From Phlebiopsis flavidoalba (Eukaryota > Basidiomycota > Agaricomycetes > Polyporales > Phanerochaetaceae), in NCBI GenBank assembly GCA_035772785.1, contig JAOCPU010000007.1, positions 748,001-812,000 of the forward strand: a stretch of 64,000 bases of DNA. The letters run 5' to 3'. Both the position numbers and the translations under genes were made by a program. This document shows positions 12,301 through 23,244 of the stretch, piece by piece. The notes under the pieces were generated by a model, which saw only the letters and a list, made by a program, of their open reading frames with translations, did not search any database and was not told the origin of the DNA. Numbering within the stretch: position 1 is the first letter of the stretch; the number at the start of each line of letters is the position of its first letter.

Positions 12301-13625
12301 AGTTGACGCTTTGGACAGCGGAACCACCATTTGCGTACCCAGTCCGCATAGAATTATGTCGCAGCCCTAAGGGATGCTGAGACTGGGTCACGGGGTCCTT
12401 GCGAACGGTTAGCCCGATATCTGCACCGAATGCTCTTCATGACTGTGTCTGTGTGATATTAATGCCGAACAGATAAATGACGAAGGTGCGGGGCGCGCGG
12501 CTTCTCCTCCCCTATCCTCGTCCTTGTTTCTTTGTCTGGCTGGCGCGTCATCTCCGCTTCGCTCAGAAGGTATCCTTCATCCGCTTGCTCTTTGTCACTG
12601 ATCCTTCTCCTTCAACTTAAATCCTCGAGCATCCAAGTCCCATCGGGAAGTTCCTAAGGGTGCAATTAGCGTGGTTTCCCTGTAATCCTGCTATGAGAGG
12701 AGATTTCACCAACCTTATATAGCTGGCGCAACATTCCTTGGCCCCCACTAATGCTTGTCTATGAAGTAAATGAATCGGGTAGAGTGAATTATTATTACTC
12801 ACACAACAACCACGTGAAAGGGGTGTTTCGGCATCAAATAGGAGGTCAGGAAATATTGCCAAGTTATGTAGAAGACAGCGTTGGGATCGTCCATTGAATA
12901 GGCACCAAGACAGGGTCTTCGAGTCGCTCTATCGCTTCGTAATTCAATAGTGAGAATGAGGTGGTTGACCTCATTTACACCGACCGCACCTTTGGGCAGG
13001 GAGTCATGCATATTCCACGTTAGTTTCATGGCGAATCTTGATGGATTTCTGGAGGTAAGGGCAGACTTTGACTTTCTATCTTTTCTTCTCCGGTGGGCAT
13101 TCCCTCTCCATCCATCCGCACGGGGGGTATCTGTAGAGTCCGTGCTCGACTCGTAGGAGGGGAATAGAGTCATGGTAGCCGTGTCATGACACCTATGAGG
13201 GACAATAGTTTAGCCGTGTTATAGCAGCTCCGGAGAGAGACTTGTGGGTATACCTGGTCGCATGGTGTGGAAGCGGAGACGAGAGGTCATATACCGACCT
13301 TGGAAGTCGTGTGAAGACGACATCGCGGCGGTCGTGCTGAATCAACGTGCTTTGGAAGTGAGATCTTGGTTATCTTGGTGTCGAGTAATCATGAATTTGG
13401 AGAATTCTTGTTCAAAAAGGAACTGGGGCAGGGGAGTGGATATCGGGAGACACAGTCGTGGCCTGGGAGAGCGTCAGACCCAGGTCTGACATCGTTCGAA
13501 ATCAAGAGCGCGTCCTCATCCGCGGGAGCGCTTACACCTTCATACTCGACCACTTTGCCACCTAAACCTTTGTTTTGGCCTCGGGCGACGAGGGCCAGCA
13601 CTCGCGGAATTTGTTCTGGGCGCAT
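9389..13625 (-). CDS. Inositol polyphosphate 5-phosphatase, long fungal form with large insertion
   Basis: Endonuclease/exonuclease/phosphatase-fold enzyme that removes the 5-phosphate from phosphoinositides. Read leftward: a poorly conserved N-terminus (PEQIPRVLALVARGQ, near 13610), TWNMHDSLPKG (near 13010), the GGVA-SLNLNGSYNN block (near 11930), HRTCQLQQI matching the AHLAAHEGKVHHRI element (near 11780), the catalytic RFDFTFLCGDLNFRLDITRL (near 11550), GFNRSPDRFPALPFKYDV (near 11330), then KRSKRHRSMKRISRHEE. A long low-complexity insertion follows, including the purine tract at 10695-10965. Downstream the domain resumes with CDRIIWKSNTPLCPEPEMPE (near 10145), and the C-terminus GDVVCLGY...LDDRQMRRLEGKSDHRPVIG ends at 9389. 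Family members in mushrooms also carry long disordered inserts between the FKYD and WCDRI motifs. The signature residues GDLN, CDRI and SDHRP are all visible; the Trp of WCDRI is not clear. Start uncertain; several indels. Confidence 0.87.
10695..10965. repeat. Homopurine/homopyrimidine low-complexity tract, about 270 bases
   Basis: On the + strand almost every base is A or G, with runs of up to about 18 A and of 6-7 G and only scattered C or T. It lies inside the leftward 5-phosphatase gene, where the sense strand is therefore almost pure C/T. The all-Phe/Pro or all-Lys/Gly open frames here are products of base composition. It may be an intron or an expanded simple repeat, or partly a read artefact. 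Confidence 0.85.
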
Positions 13626-13861
13626 ATTTACGCGACTTTTTTTACGAAACTTTCCCGGTCACTCTCATTCTCCCTAGCTGACGACCCAGGCCACGCCCAA
13701 TCTTGCGAGCAAGTTACGCGCGACCGGAACGATGAACGTGAATCGGCTACATGCCGCCTGCGGCTCCTCAAGTGCACCTAGAATAGTAAAGATGCCGAAG
13801 AGAAGGAGGCGGACGTTTACGTTATAACTAAAGCTCTCTTACTGGCCTTTTCATTCACCGT

Positions 13862-16800
13862 CATGTCAGTTTCTTGCTCTACGAATGCTAAACAAGCAAA
13901 CAGCCGCGTTAGGCTTTCCCCTTTCTTCCCAGAACAACCTCGATCCTTTGCCAGGGAAAGGTGTGATTATTTGCTACTGCAAACAATCTAGGCTGCTTTG
14001 CGGCTGCAACGCGTGATGGCCGTCAGACGGGCAACACAGTAGCGCTGCGAGTACTCTGAGACGTCTCTGTGCTCACAGCGCTTTACCATGAGTTATTGTC
14101 TCTGATTAGCCGAGCTTTAGGACTGCGTTCTCCACAAAGTCCGATACGAGATACCTTTCTCTCCGCGTCGCACGATATCGCTACCTGCCCAACGCGAGTC
14201 TACTGTGTTTCTCCGCCTCCGAGTCCAGACTAGTCGTATGCCTGATATCTGGTTCAATAGCGTCTACGATGCTTCTGTCGCAGCTACTCCAGGACAACTT
14301 CATTGGAGCCTCTGCATGTAATTCAGCTCGCCAACAGGTCGTCCGCCAACATGATTTGGTAACAAATCCTGGAGATATGCCTGACCTGGTGGCAGTCTTG
14401 TATGAGCCACCGGCGTCCTCAGATAGTTCTGTGGTTGAATTGCTAGATACACGGGAAACTACGAGTGATTGAGGCTGGCAAAGTGGGGGGACTCCGGAAA
14501 CTACTCCTGCGTGTCAAGTATGTACCGGTCCTCTTCCCGTCGATGCTCTGCTTAACCATCCGCCCGCAGTTTGTTGGTCTCCCTAAAGGCAAACAAGTGG
14601 CCATTGGCCTTCAGAGCGGCGATATCGTCACTTTCTCGCCTATGACACATCGTCCTGTGAAGACCATGATCCCTCGTCCCACTTCTGTTTGTAGTCGCAT
14701 GGCGTCGTCGCACGGACTTCCTGGTTGTCAAATCCGGATTTTCCACTGTGTATAGCATCCGCGCCAGCATTGGCCCCTGATTGGGGACCAAGTCCACCGT
14801 CTTATCTCATTGGACTCGAAGGCGGACACAGCCACAGTCTCAGATAATAAGGGACTTGGCACCACCATGTCTATACCTTTCCCTGGATTACGCCCATCGG
14901 GCCCCTTCACGGTGGTCTTTCCGTCACCTGGGAACCGACGAAGTTTTCTCATCTTCACCGGCGACAGTGCTTCGTCTGATACATAGGTCTCATGGGCTGC
15001 ATGGAGACCAACGGTAAAGAGGAATGGCTAAATTTCACTCTGGAGGAGAACTCGACACCAACATTGCCGCTTGACCAAGAGATGCAAGACACTGTATTGC
15101 TCGGACTTGCCTTGGATCTTACTGCTACGGAAACATACACGCACAAGACAGTTTCAGGCGAGGATTCCGTCCTGCCGCCACCACCCGTCATGTATGCTTA
15201 CGCCAGTGACGGTACCGTCATTGGTTGGAACATTCTACACATACACGGGAAGCCCTATCCTGGTATGAAGTCCCCTGTAGCGGCCCCTGCTCCCATACAG
15301 CAAATTGCCAGCGTAAACATGGAGAGCGCTGATATGGACGAACAACCCAAGCCGGAGCCAAACTCCATTACCGGGCACCCCCCAATCTCAGCCTCAGCCA
15401 CAACCGACACCAGCGTTCGGTCAGAGCGCGTTTGGACAGGCTAGTTTTGGTAATTCCACACCCGATGCATCCATCCTCTCCAAGGCATCGGGTCCGAGTG
15501 GGGTTCGGTGCCTTCGCTTCTGCGGGGCCGTCGAAGTTTGGGGCAGCCCTCATCGTTGGGTATGAACCCTGTCGCAACGTCCTCGTCTGGATCGGCCCTT
15601 CCGTCGCCCATGGCCGTGTCGACATCTACCATGTCCACCGCGGAAGAAACGATGTCAACAGACACCCCCACGGAACCATCATTCGGAGGTCTATCTCTTG
15701 GTGGCGATGGTGGCAATGACCGCGACAAAACAAAGCCCGCGGGGGCTGCGGGAATGTTTGGTGTATTTGGCAACACACACCGACGTCTGACTCGAGTGCA
15801 TCCACGCCAGCGTTTGGAGCTGCAAGCTCTATGGCAGCGTGCTAAAGCCTGCAGCTGGGTTCGGAGCATTTGGTGGACAGACAACGTCCAGTGCTTTGGT
15901 TTTGGAACCGCTCTCCACACCAGCCCCTTCTTCCACGAAAACCACCTGTCAATATGCCGCTCCCACACACTTCACCTGCATTTGGCTCTACGGGTTTTTG
16001 GTGCCCGCGAAGGACAGCTTTCTCCAGCCTTCGGACAAGTCGACTGGTTTTCGGTGCCTCACCAGCCTTTGGACAGTGTTGTCTGATTGTGGGGTCCGGT
16101 TTTTTGGTCAGTCGTCGTTCGGCGCATCTACTCCAACAAAGTCGGCGTTTGGATCCGGGGGTGGATTTCGCTGCGTTTGCCACAGAGTGGTGCTTAGTTC
16201 GTTTGGTTCAGTCACCTCGAAAGCAAGTCCCGCCTCCATCAGGGGATGCAACATACCGAGACCGAGAGCGTGTCTAAGAGTCAGGATGAGGAGAAAAAGA
16301 CTGAAGCCACAGCGTCCAGTACTTCTGTCTTCGCCACGCCTTTCCACCCGCCTCCAGCCAAAGCGGCCCCGGCCTTCGGTAGCCCAAACCCATTCTCGAG
16401 GTCCAGGCGCACCCACGACACCCACCAAGACACCCCCAACAACCGGATGTTGGTGCGTTTGGCAATCTTACAGCCTCTCCGTCAGGGTTCGCAAAGCTGG
16501 ACTCTGGTTTTTTGGTGCCTTCGGTTCTACGACCCCGTCGAGTTCTCCGTTCTTCAATACCCGCCCAAGACTCCAGGAGCAGGCGCGTTCGGAAGCAGCA
16601 CGCCCTCAGCTCTTACCTCAGTCACCTCATCACCAGGTACCCGCCCACGCCTGCCGCGAAGCCAACCTTTGGGGCGCCTTCGGCCTTCGGTTTTAAAACG
16701 GCTGGTGGGCCAAGTACGCCATGATTCCAAGTCTGTCTTCGGCATCAGCTCGTCCTCATTTGGGTGGTTCTCCGTCTTCGCCTGGAGCATTCTCCAGTTT

Positions 16801-19800
16801 AGGAAGTAATAGCGCTAGCGCGAAGGGGTTTAGTAACTTTTTCGGGTGCGGAGGGCTTTGGGGCCTTTGCGAAAGGCAGGCCAAAAGTCATTCGGTGACT
16901 TGTTTACGAATCCGAGACGGATAATAAAAGGAACAAAAGAAGCAACAACTCCAAAGGCCCCCGTTTCAGTGTTCAGCCACCCGCCATCCCACCACCGAAG
17001 GATGTTGGGGAGGGGATCGTCGAAACCACAGAGGACATACTGCTGTATTGCCGATTCCTCTGAAGAAGCCGGGCGAGGTGAAAGGTGTGGGCGTCCGTTT
17101 TCCCATGGACCGGAGGCATTTTCTTTACTGACTGTGGTGCGACCAGATGAGCACAAGGAGAAGGAGGTATCCACCCGCAATCAAGACGATGAATGAGCAG
17201 GAAGAGGAGGATGAAGATGACACAACACGACGATGACGATACAGGATCCTTCATTTCGGGAGAACTTCAGTGATGAAGAAAGCCTTCCGGATGAGCAGGA
17301 CAACGAGGAAGAAGAGCAACGAGGGAGAGAGAAGAGAGTGAACTGGCGCACTTCTGGAGGCCCAGCTCGCGTCGCTTCTTTTCGGCCTTTCCGCTATTCC
17401 AAGTGCCACAACCATTCATCTAACTGATTCCTCTCCTCCCGAAAGTCCTGAGAAGGGGAAGGCCCCTGCGCTTGCAGAGGATACCCCGACTCCTCCCGAA
17501 TCCTCTGACCAAGCAGCCTACTGTCACTGCGCCGATTCCAATAAAATGCTGCAGGCTTCAACGCAGACCCAATATAGGGCTCAGGCAAGGCCATCACACC
17601 AAGCCTACTCGCAGCTCACCTCTTGCGAGCGCACCCATTCTTCGGGAGGAGATAGTGAAGACGACACAACAGAGAAAAACTATCACAAGCCAAGGCAGCC
17701 GAGGCCTCAAGCCAGCCATCGGCCAGCAAGTCAACTTCGCCGGCCGTGACAGACTCGAGGAAAAGACCCCACCGCTAACATCAATCTTCGGTCCTAGCCC
17801 GCCAGTGCCCAAACCGCTGCCGTTCACGCTTTACACCTCCGTCTTCGTCCCTACGCCCCCACATCTTCTATATGTCACAGTGGCACCTCTGACACACCTC
17901 TTCAGATTCCTAAGGTAAATGATTCTAGTGGCACAGGCGGCCACAGCAGAAGACGCCCCCAGGTCTAGTCGTGTTTAGTCCTCTCTGTCACATCCGCCCC
18001 CCGCCACGAAACAACCGGAGCCCTGCATCTCTCCACAATCTCGCTTTTCCCGCCAACTGGGGCGCGAAATCGATCACTCCGCCGACACCCAGTATATTCG
18101 GGTCGATACGGTCCGAAGCCCGCTGCCTGTATCCTTCCCACCCTCCGCCGACAGGTAGTTTATTCGGCCAGAAGCCACCGACGCGTCACCCCCATCTGTG
18201 GCCCTACAATCTAATGTCTACGGCTTGTTTTGGCGCAAAGTCCCGGTGCGTCGACACCAGCGCTGCCCGCCGGTGGCTTGTTCGGTCAGAAAGCCCCTTC
18301 GACGTCGTCGTCCGCTGCGCCCCTCTGCGGCAGGAAAGCTTTTTGGAAAGACTCCAGTAGCGTCTACTCCTGCCAATCCCGCTGCCCCTGCCATGGACGC
18401 CACAGTTCGACCGACTTGATAACGTCGATCCGCTAGCCGATATGCCAGATGGCATGCAAAAGGAGTGAAACTGTGTCTTCATCTCCTGATCACGATGGCG
18501 AGAGAGCTGGAGATAGTAAGTTGTCCTGAGTTAGGTTATATGCTTTTTTTTTTTTTTGGGCGTCGGTTTTGACGAAATTTTACAGCTCAAACGAGAAGCC
18601 ATGGACATGTCCAAGCGACGAGCGCAGAATTATCAGTCCCAAAGCGATCACTCGAAGTACGAAGGATCTTGCGGACCCAACCAAGTTTGGAGTTTGGCGA
18701 TGTTCAGGAGTTCAGCAGACTACTACAAGCGCTAGAGAACGATGTCGAAGACTTGAAGGGGCTAAAGGCGGGGTATTCCAAGGCGCTTCGTGAGCTAGAT
18801 ACTGCCATGTTGAAGGTATGTGCTCAACTTGGGTATCGCTTCGAAAAATCAACCAACAGCTTGATAGCTACGATGCGTAAAGAAGAGATCGTTCGCTTTA
18901 GCAAAGCGAATAGCGACGCGGAATTCGCCAAAATGCTCAAAGCGAGAACTCTCGGTCCAGAGCATCTGGAGACTCAAACGCCAACTGCGAAGGGGAATAC
19001 GGGTAAGCATATTCGTTTCCTGGTCATACCCAGTGACTCATGCCTGCGCAGGTTCTACGTGATCGGATTCAGAAGTTGGAAGACCACCTGGAAAGCTCGA
19101 AAAAGCGGCGACTGAATCAGCTCAAGATGGGGAAAGCCGGTGTGAAGTGAGTAGCCTGGAATGAACCTAATTGTAAATACCTAAACGATATATGTAGAGC
19201 GCCAACTCTGGACACTATCAACCGCACGTACCGAAATATCGACCTTGCTGTCACTCAGCAAGCGGACGACGTTGCTCGCCCTCGCGCACGTTTGAACGGC
19301 CTCGACTTGAAGTCTGCTGCAGGCGGATCGCTTGGCACTTGACTTCGCGTCGAGTCCAGCGAAGGAGATCACCGATTCCAACCCGGATATTGCGGCCACA
19401 ACTGCTGCTGCTCTCGAACGCTGAGCGGGCGGCGCAAAAAACTTAAGAGGGCGTTGCTAAAAGCACGAAAGGAGCCCTTGCTGTATGACACAAGCGGCCG
19501 CCACGGCGGCCTATTCCCCCGAGTAGCTCGTGAGCACTAAGAAAGCGGCTCAGCCCCAGGCCACGACGACAAAGGAGTTCAAGCTGAGTTCCTCGTTGTG
19601 GATAACTCTGCGGCCCCAGTCACACTCCCGGGACAGCCTAAGACACCTTCAGGGGGCTCACTTCGTCATCCAGAGCCCTGCAATCACCCTCCATCATCTC
19701 CATCGCCATCAGCCACAGAATACACGGGTCCTTTCAGCCCGTGAATCTAAAGCATGCGAAAACCCATCCCTCTGAAGAGAAATCCCCCAGGTGCTGCATA

Positions 19801-19965
19801 CCACTGTGTCGTCCTACGCGCGCCACTCCGGTCTCTCATGCCTGGGGACCGCTTTCCAGGCGTTCACTCCGATGGTAACACTATCGTAGGAAGTCCAGGA
19901 AAAACGAAAAGAAGGGTCCCAAGTTTACCCGCTTGTCACTGTCGAGTTCGTTGGCGTGTTACTGA
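13862..19965 (+). CDS. NUP159: Nucleoporin NUP159/Nup214 family (beta-propeller, FG repeats, C-terminal coiled coil)
   Basis: Cytoplasmic-side nucleoporin that docks the mRNA export helicase Dbp5. The N-terminal beta-propeller is readable in pieces: RVRLSP then GCFAAATRDGRQTG (13900-14030), RVYCVS and SRLVVCLISGSI (14190-14260), PKGKQVAIGLQSGDIVTFSP (near 14585), and VMYAYASDGTVIGWNILHIH (near 15190). From about 15420 to 18400 the protein is rich in Ser, Thr, Pro and FG motifs (for example KFGAA, PSFGGLSLGG, GFGAF, GMFGVFGN), typical of the pore-filling repeats. An acidic stretch lies near 17200-17330. The C-terminal helix region begins near 18590 (KREAMDMSKRRAQNYQSQS) and includes DVEDLKGLKAGYSKALREL (near 18740), EEIVRFSKANSDAEFAKMLK (near 18885) and APTLDTINRTYRNIDLAVTQ (near 19200). 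The likely end is a basic RLSLSSSLACY tail with TGA at 19963-19965. The FG part is badly frame-broken. Start uncertain; 13862 precedes the first recognisable propeller strand. Confidence 0.9.
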
Positions 19966-20742
19966 GCGGCTTTGAGTGCGAACCGAAGTGAGGGATGATA
20001 GGAGCCTGTTTTTTTTTCTGTTACTACTTATGTCTGGTACATGTAGCGGATATGTCATTGAAACATCAACTATTATGAATGCTCTTTTGTGTGGTTGTCC
20101 TTTGGCTTTGGCTGGCTGGGGATTCTTACGCATACGTACTTCTTAAAAGCATCCGCCTCTGGCTCGGTTTCGCTCGAAAGGGTTTTGTATGTGGTTATGC
20201 TTTCAAATATGCGCGATGGCGCGGCGCTAGGAAAGTGTTATTAGGGATTGTCCGGACTTCGCTAAGTATGGAGCAAAATCGATTGTGATACCTGATGAAT
20301 GAAACATTGCTTTGTGCGCGTACACTCCCAACCTCACTGCAGCTCCTACCCTGTCTGGCACCGGTGGGAACACTCCTCCGAATGGGCTCTGTGGTCCGCG
20401 TTAATGGACGGCGTGTCATACGTCGTTCATCCATGTCATCGCGCGTCTGTCACAGGGTCGGGATGCAGGCGCAGCACATATCGAGAAGCGCCTCGAAAAT
20501 GGCTTCCCACTGGGGAGATATTATGGTTCAGTACGAAGAGGGACCAAGCGCGCTCGGGAACGTACGAGCCTCAGCGGAACTTGGGAGCAATGACCATCTC
20601 TCTTCATTTCGGTAGCCTCGTTCTTCTCACCCTGAGCATGCGTGCTCCGCTTCTGGAGAGCACACGTATCAGATAAAGTTGACAGTAGACCGAAGGGCCA
20701 TTTCGGCACTGCGAAATGGCATGCAAGGTGATCGAAGGAATT
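19966..20742. other. Spacer without an assignable gene
   Basis: After NUP159 there are only short open frames on both strands with no motif I recognise. A run of T (20008-20017) and AT-rich sequence fit a 3' untranslated region. The leftward frames at 20195-20434 and 20521-20709 could be the tail of the doubtful gene to the right. Confidence 0.4.
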
Positions 20743-21333
20743 CTACCTTAAATCCCCGACCAGTTGCGGACATGAAGACGAGTGCGCTGTCGTTGCGTAC
20801 GAGAGCCTTCCCAGTCTAGAGCACAGTAGCCAACGCCACCTTTCAATCACATAAAGAGTGAACCCCACCAACACACCCCAGTTGCCGGTCGCGCAATCCT
20901 CTTTACCAAACTCTGCCAGAGCTGAAGCCCGCATCAATGGTTATAGATACATTCTCATTCTCTATGCCTCAAACACGGGCGCGGGATAGTCACTAAAAGA
21001 CGGCCGGCCGTAGACATGCGTAAATTCCAACTCACTCTTTAGTGCTGTTCTGGAGAGACAAATGTCGGAAGGGCGTCGATGGGAACAATTGCAGGAGCCA
21101 TGCTGAAGAAGAAGAGTAAGTAGCAAGTGGTGTAGAGCAACTTGAAATCTAGATTTTTCGGACCAGGATCTGGGTTCCGAACTGGATTGTAGACGCCAAT
21201 TTCCACGTTGAGCGCGCCGTGGCGGCCAACGGGCGCTTGCCGCGACGTATCCGACGCAGCACCGACCGAAGTGCACGGCGATCCCGATGTTGTCGCCTTC
21301 TAACAACTTCTCTCTCTCACTCGTCGTGATCAT
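20743..21333 (-). CDS. Possible unrecognised membrane protein
   Basis: A leftward open frame begins at 21333 (ITTSEREKLLEGDNIGIAVH). After a frame change it gives ALNVEIGVYNPVRNPDPGPK, then a hydrophobic stretch (FKLLYTTCYLLFFFSMAPAI near 21120), and a further segment GVLVGFTLYVIE near 20860. The codon pattern and the hydrophobic segments look like a real small membrane protein with indels, but I recognise no family. It is divergent from the SH3 gene at 21377, so the short gap between them would hold both promoters. Confidence 0.33.
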
Positions 21334-21376
21334 GGCCCCACCCTTCAGATCCCAGGACTGCCGCCTCTACTTGATC

Positions 21377-22335
21377 ATGTCTTCTGCTCAGACTCTTAAC
21401 CAAACATCTCTTTCTTGGCTCAACACGACTATATCTCGCCCGTAGAGGCCTCTGAGCTCTCGTCCCGGCTCACAGCTGCCCAAAGCCGCGGCAACGCGGC
21501 ACAGGGACTACGTCTATAGCCAACTCAGTATACAAGCCTTATCTATCATGCTCCAGTACCGTCGGCTGGACGACGCACGGTACCGCGCTGCTCCCCAGCA
21601 CGTACGAGGCAGGCTCGAGCGTTGTGGGCATATAATGAGGATTTGGAAGGGTATGCCATGCCAGCTTCATAACCTCTAGCGTCTCATCTTCGGGGTCTAT
21701 ATAGGAACCCAACGATCTTTCATTCTCCTCAGGAGAGATCGTAGAAATTGTAGATGAGACCAAACACGCTGATTTGGTGGACTGGCAAATGCAGAGACGA
21801 CAAGGGGCTATTCCCGATCCAATCACGTTGAGCTACTTCAACAGCCCATGAAGCTCACTCCCCCTGCACCAGCTATCTCGTCCGCTATGTCTGCTCCATA
21901 CTCACCTCCACGCCCGGCACCATTGGTCCCCCCGGGCCACAATATGCCCCGGGATACGCTGATGCCGAAAACTGTTATACTAGGACCATTCTGGCGCCGT
22001 CGTACCCACAGGAGTCCGAATACAGCCCGTCCCGAACCCGCTGCATAGTCGTACCACGTGAACTATGTCGAGTCTCCAACAAGCACCACCAGGACAGGAA
22101 CCCCAAAAGAAGAGTTCGCTTGGAAAAGGCTTGGCGACACAGTGAGTAACGCGGGCTTCAATGATCGCTTTTCACTTACCCCTGGGCTTAGATGGCCAAC
22201 TCTGCCGCTGGGAGGTGTGGGCTTTGGAGCTGGTGAGTACACGTAGATATCTACGCCAGCCTTCTTACTGATGCGCTTTGTGCTAGGTTGTGCTGCCATT
22301 GGCAGCGTATTGTCCATGCGATTGCCCCCCCCTGA
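21377..22335 (+). CDS. SH3-domain protein of the LSB1/PIN3 type
   Basis: The ATG at 21377 opens MSSAQTLNQTSLSWLNTTIS, followed by an N-terminal helical part (SQLSIQALSIMLQYRRLDDA, near 21530). The SH3 domain follows: RALWAYNED, an intron (about 21632-21708), then DLSFSSGEIVEIVDET, DWWTGKCRDDKGLFP and the final NHVEL (frame changes inside). After it comes a Pro-rich linker (PPGPQYAPGY, near 21930) and a C-terminal module with GKAWRH/LGDT, then MANSAAGGVGFGAG, an intron at about 22231-22285, and CAAIGSVL, ending at a C-homopolymer near 22330 where the stop is reached if one C is surplus. Short SH3 proteins with exactly this Gly/Ala-rich C-terminus are the fungal LSB1/PIN3 group, which in yeast bind the actin regulator Las17 and influence prion formation. 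The binding partner here is inferred from the family. Confidence 0.85.
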
Positions 22336-23157
22336 CTTATTTGGGGTACGGGACTCTTTGGATAAATATTGGATTCGACTTTACGTTAGACTTGGGGTCC
22401 TTGCAGCGTATCTTTGATGTGTGCTGCCCGCATGTTTTCTGGCCACTCGAATGAATTCAAGCAAGTTGTGCATTTCAGTACTGCCGACATCCTCGTCGCA
22501 CCCGTGCGTCAGGTTTACGTCCAAGTGTCTGAAGTTAGCGCGGCCGCCAAGACGTGGATCAATGTCAGCGGACGATTTACCGATGTATCATTACACCGGC
22601 ATGCCCGCTTGCGCGCATTTTCGCATTGATCAAGGCGGTGCGCACACCGACCGACCGGTGAGCAAACTATGTGTGTGTTTGTGATTACAAGTTACAACTA
22701 ACTCAGAGCGTTCGTAGAGGTTGCTTACAATAACGTCACCGCTTGGCTCGTTTTATTTGTGCAACAGCCTTCGGCTGTCCCCATCTTCCCTCGGGAGGCT
22801 AGGCTGGTTCCTCGTGGCCGCTCAATGCACTCACCACCTGATGGCGCTGTGGCACCCGTTAGCGGAATGTCACCGAGCAGCCCAAGCATTACCCTCAAGT
22901 TATCTGATAACATTACAGGTAGTCTCGGAGTTCACTAGCGATGCACGAGCTCATGGAAATTAATTATAATTCTATCCACGAGTTTTTAACACTCGCCATG
23001 TTTGTAAAAACATATCCAGGTGTAACGCGCACGGATCGGTACACGATCATGACACCGCCACGATGCCGCGTCGGGATTGCCAGGGGTTGAGGCGCTCAGG
23101 GCGCGCCTCTGAAACGCGAAGGCCCAAGCGTTTTTTCGGTAGGCACGCGCCTGTTTG
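22336..23157. other. Spacer without an assignable gene, upstream of the cupin gene
   Basis: Short frames at 22414-22684 and 22721-22963 have no motif I recognise and change frame often. The right part should be the promoter of the cupin gene. A small missed gene at 22410-22960 cannot be excluded. Confidence 0.4.
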
Positions 23158-23165
23158 TATAAAAG
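23158..23165 (+). promoter_or_regulatory. TATA box of the cupin gene
   Basis: TATAAAAG lies 80 bases upstream of the ATG at 23245, followed by a CT-rich stretch that fits a fungal transcription start and leader. Such a strong TATA box suggests an inducible, highly expressed gene. Confidence 0.65.
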
Positions 23166-23244
23166 TGCAGACGAATGGCCTGCAGTCGGTAACCACCTTT
23201 CTTTTTTGGTCTTCTTCTTCTTCTTCGTCTTCCCTTCTTCCGTC

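Noticed and set aside
15441..15968. 175-residue leftward open frame
   Set aside because: Antisense to the FG-repeat part of NUP159.
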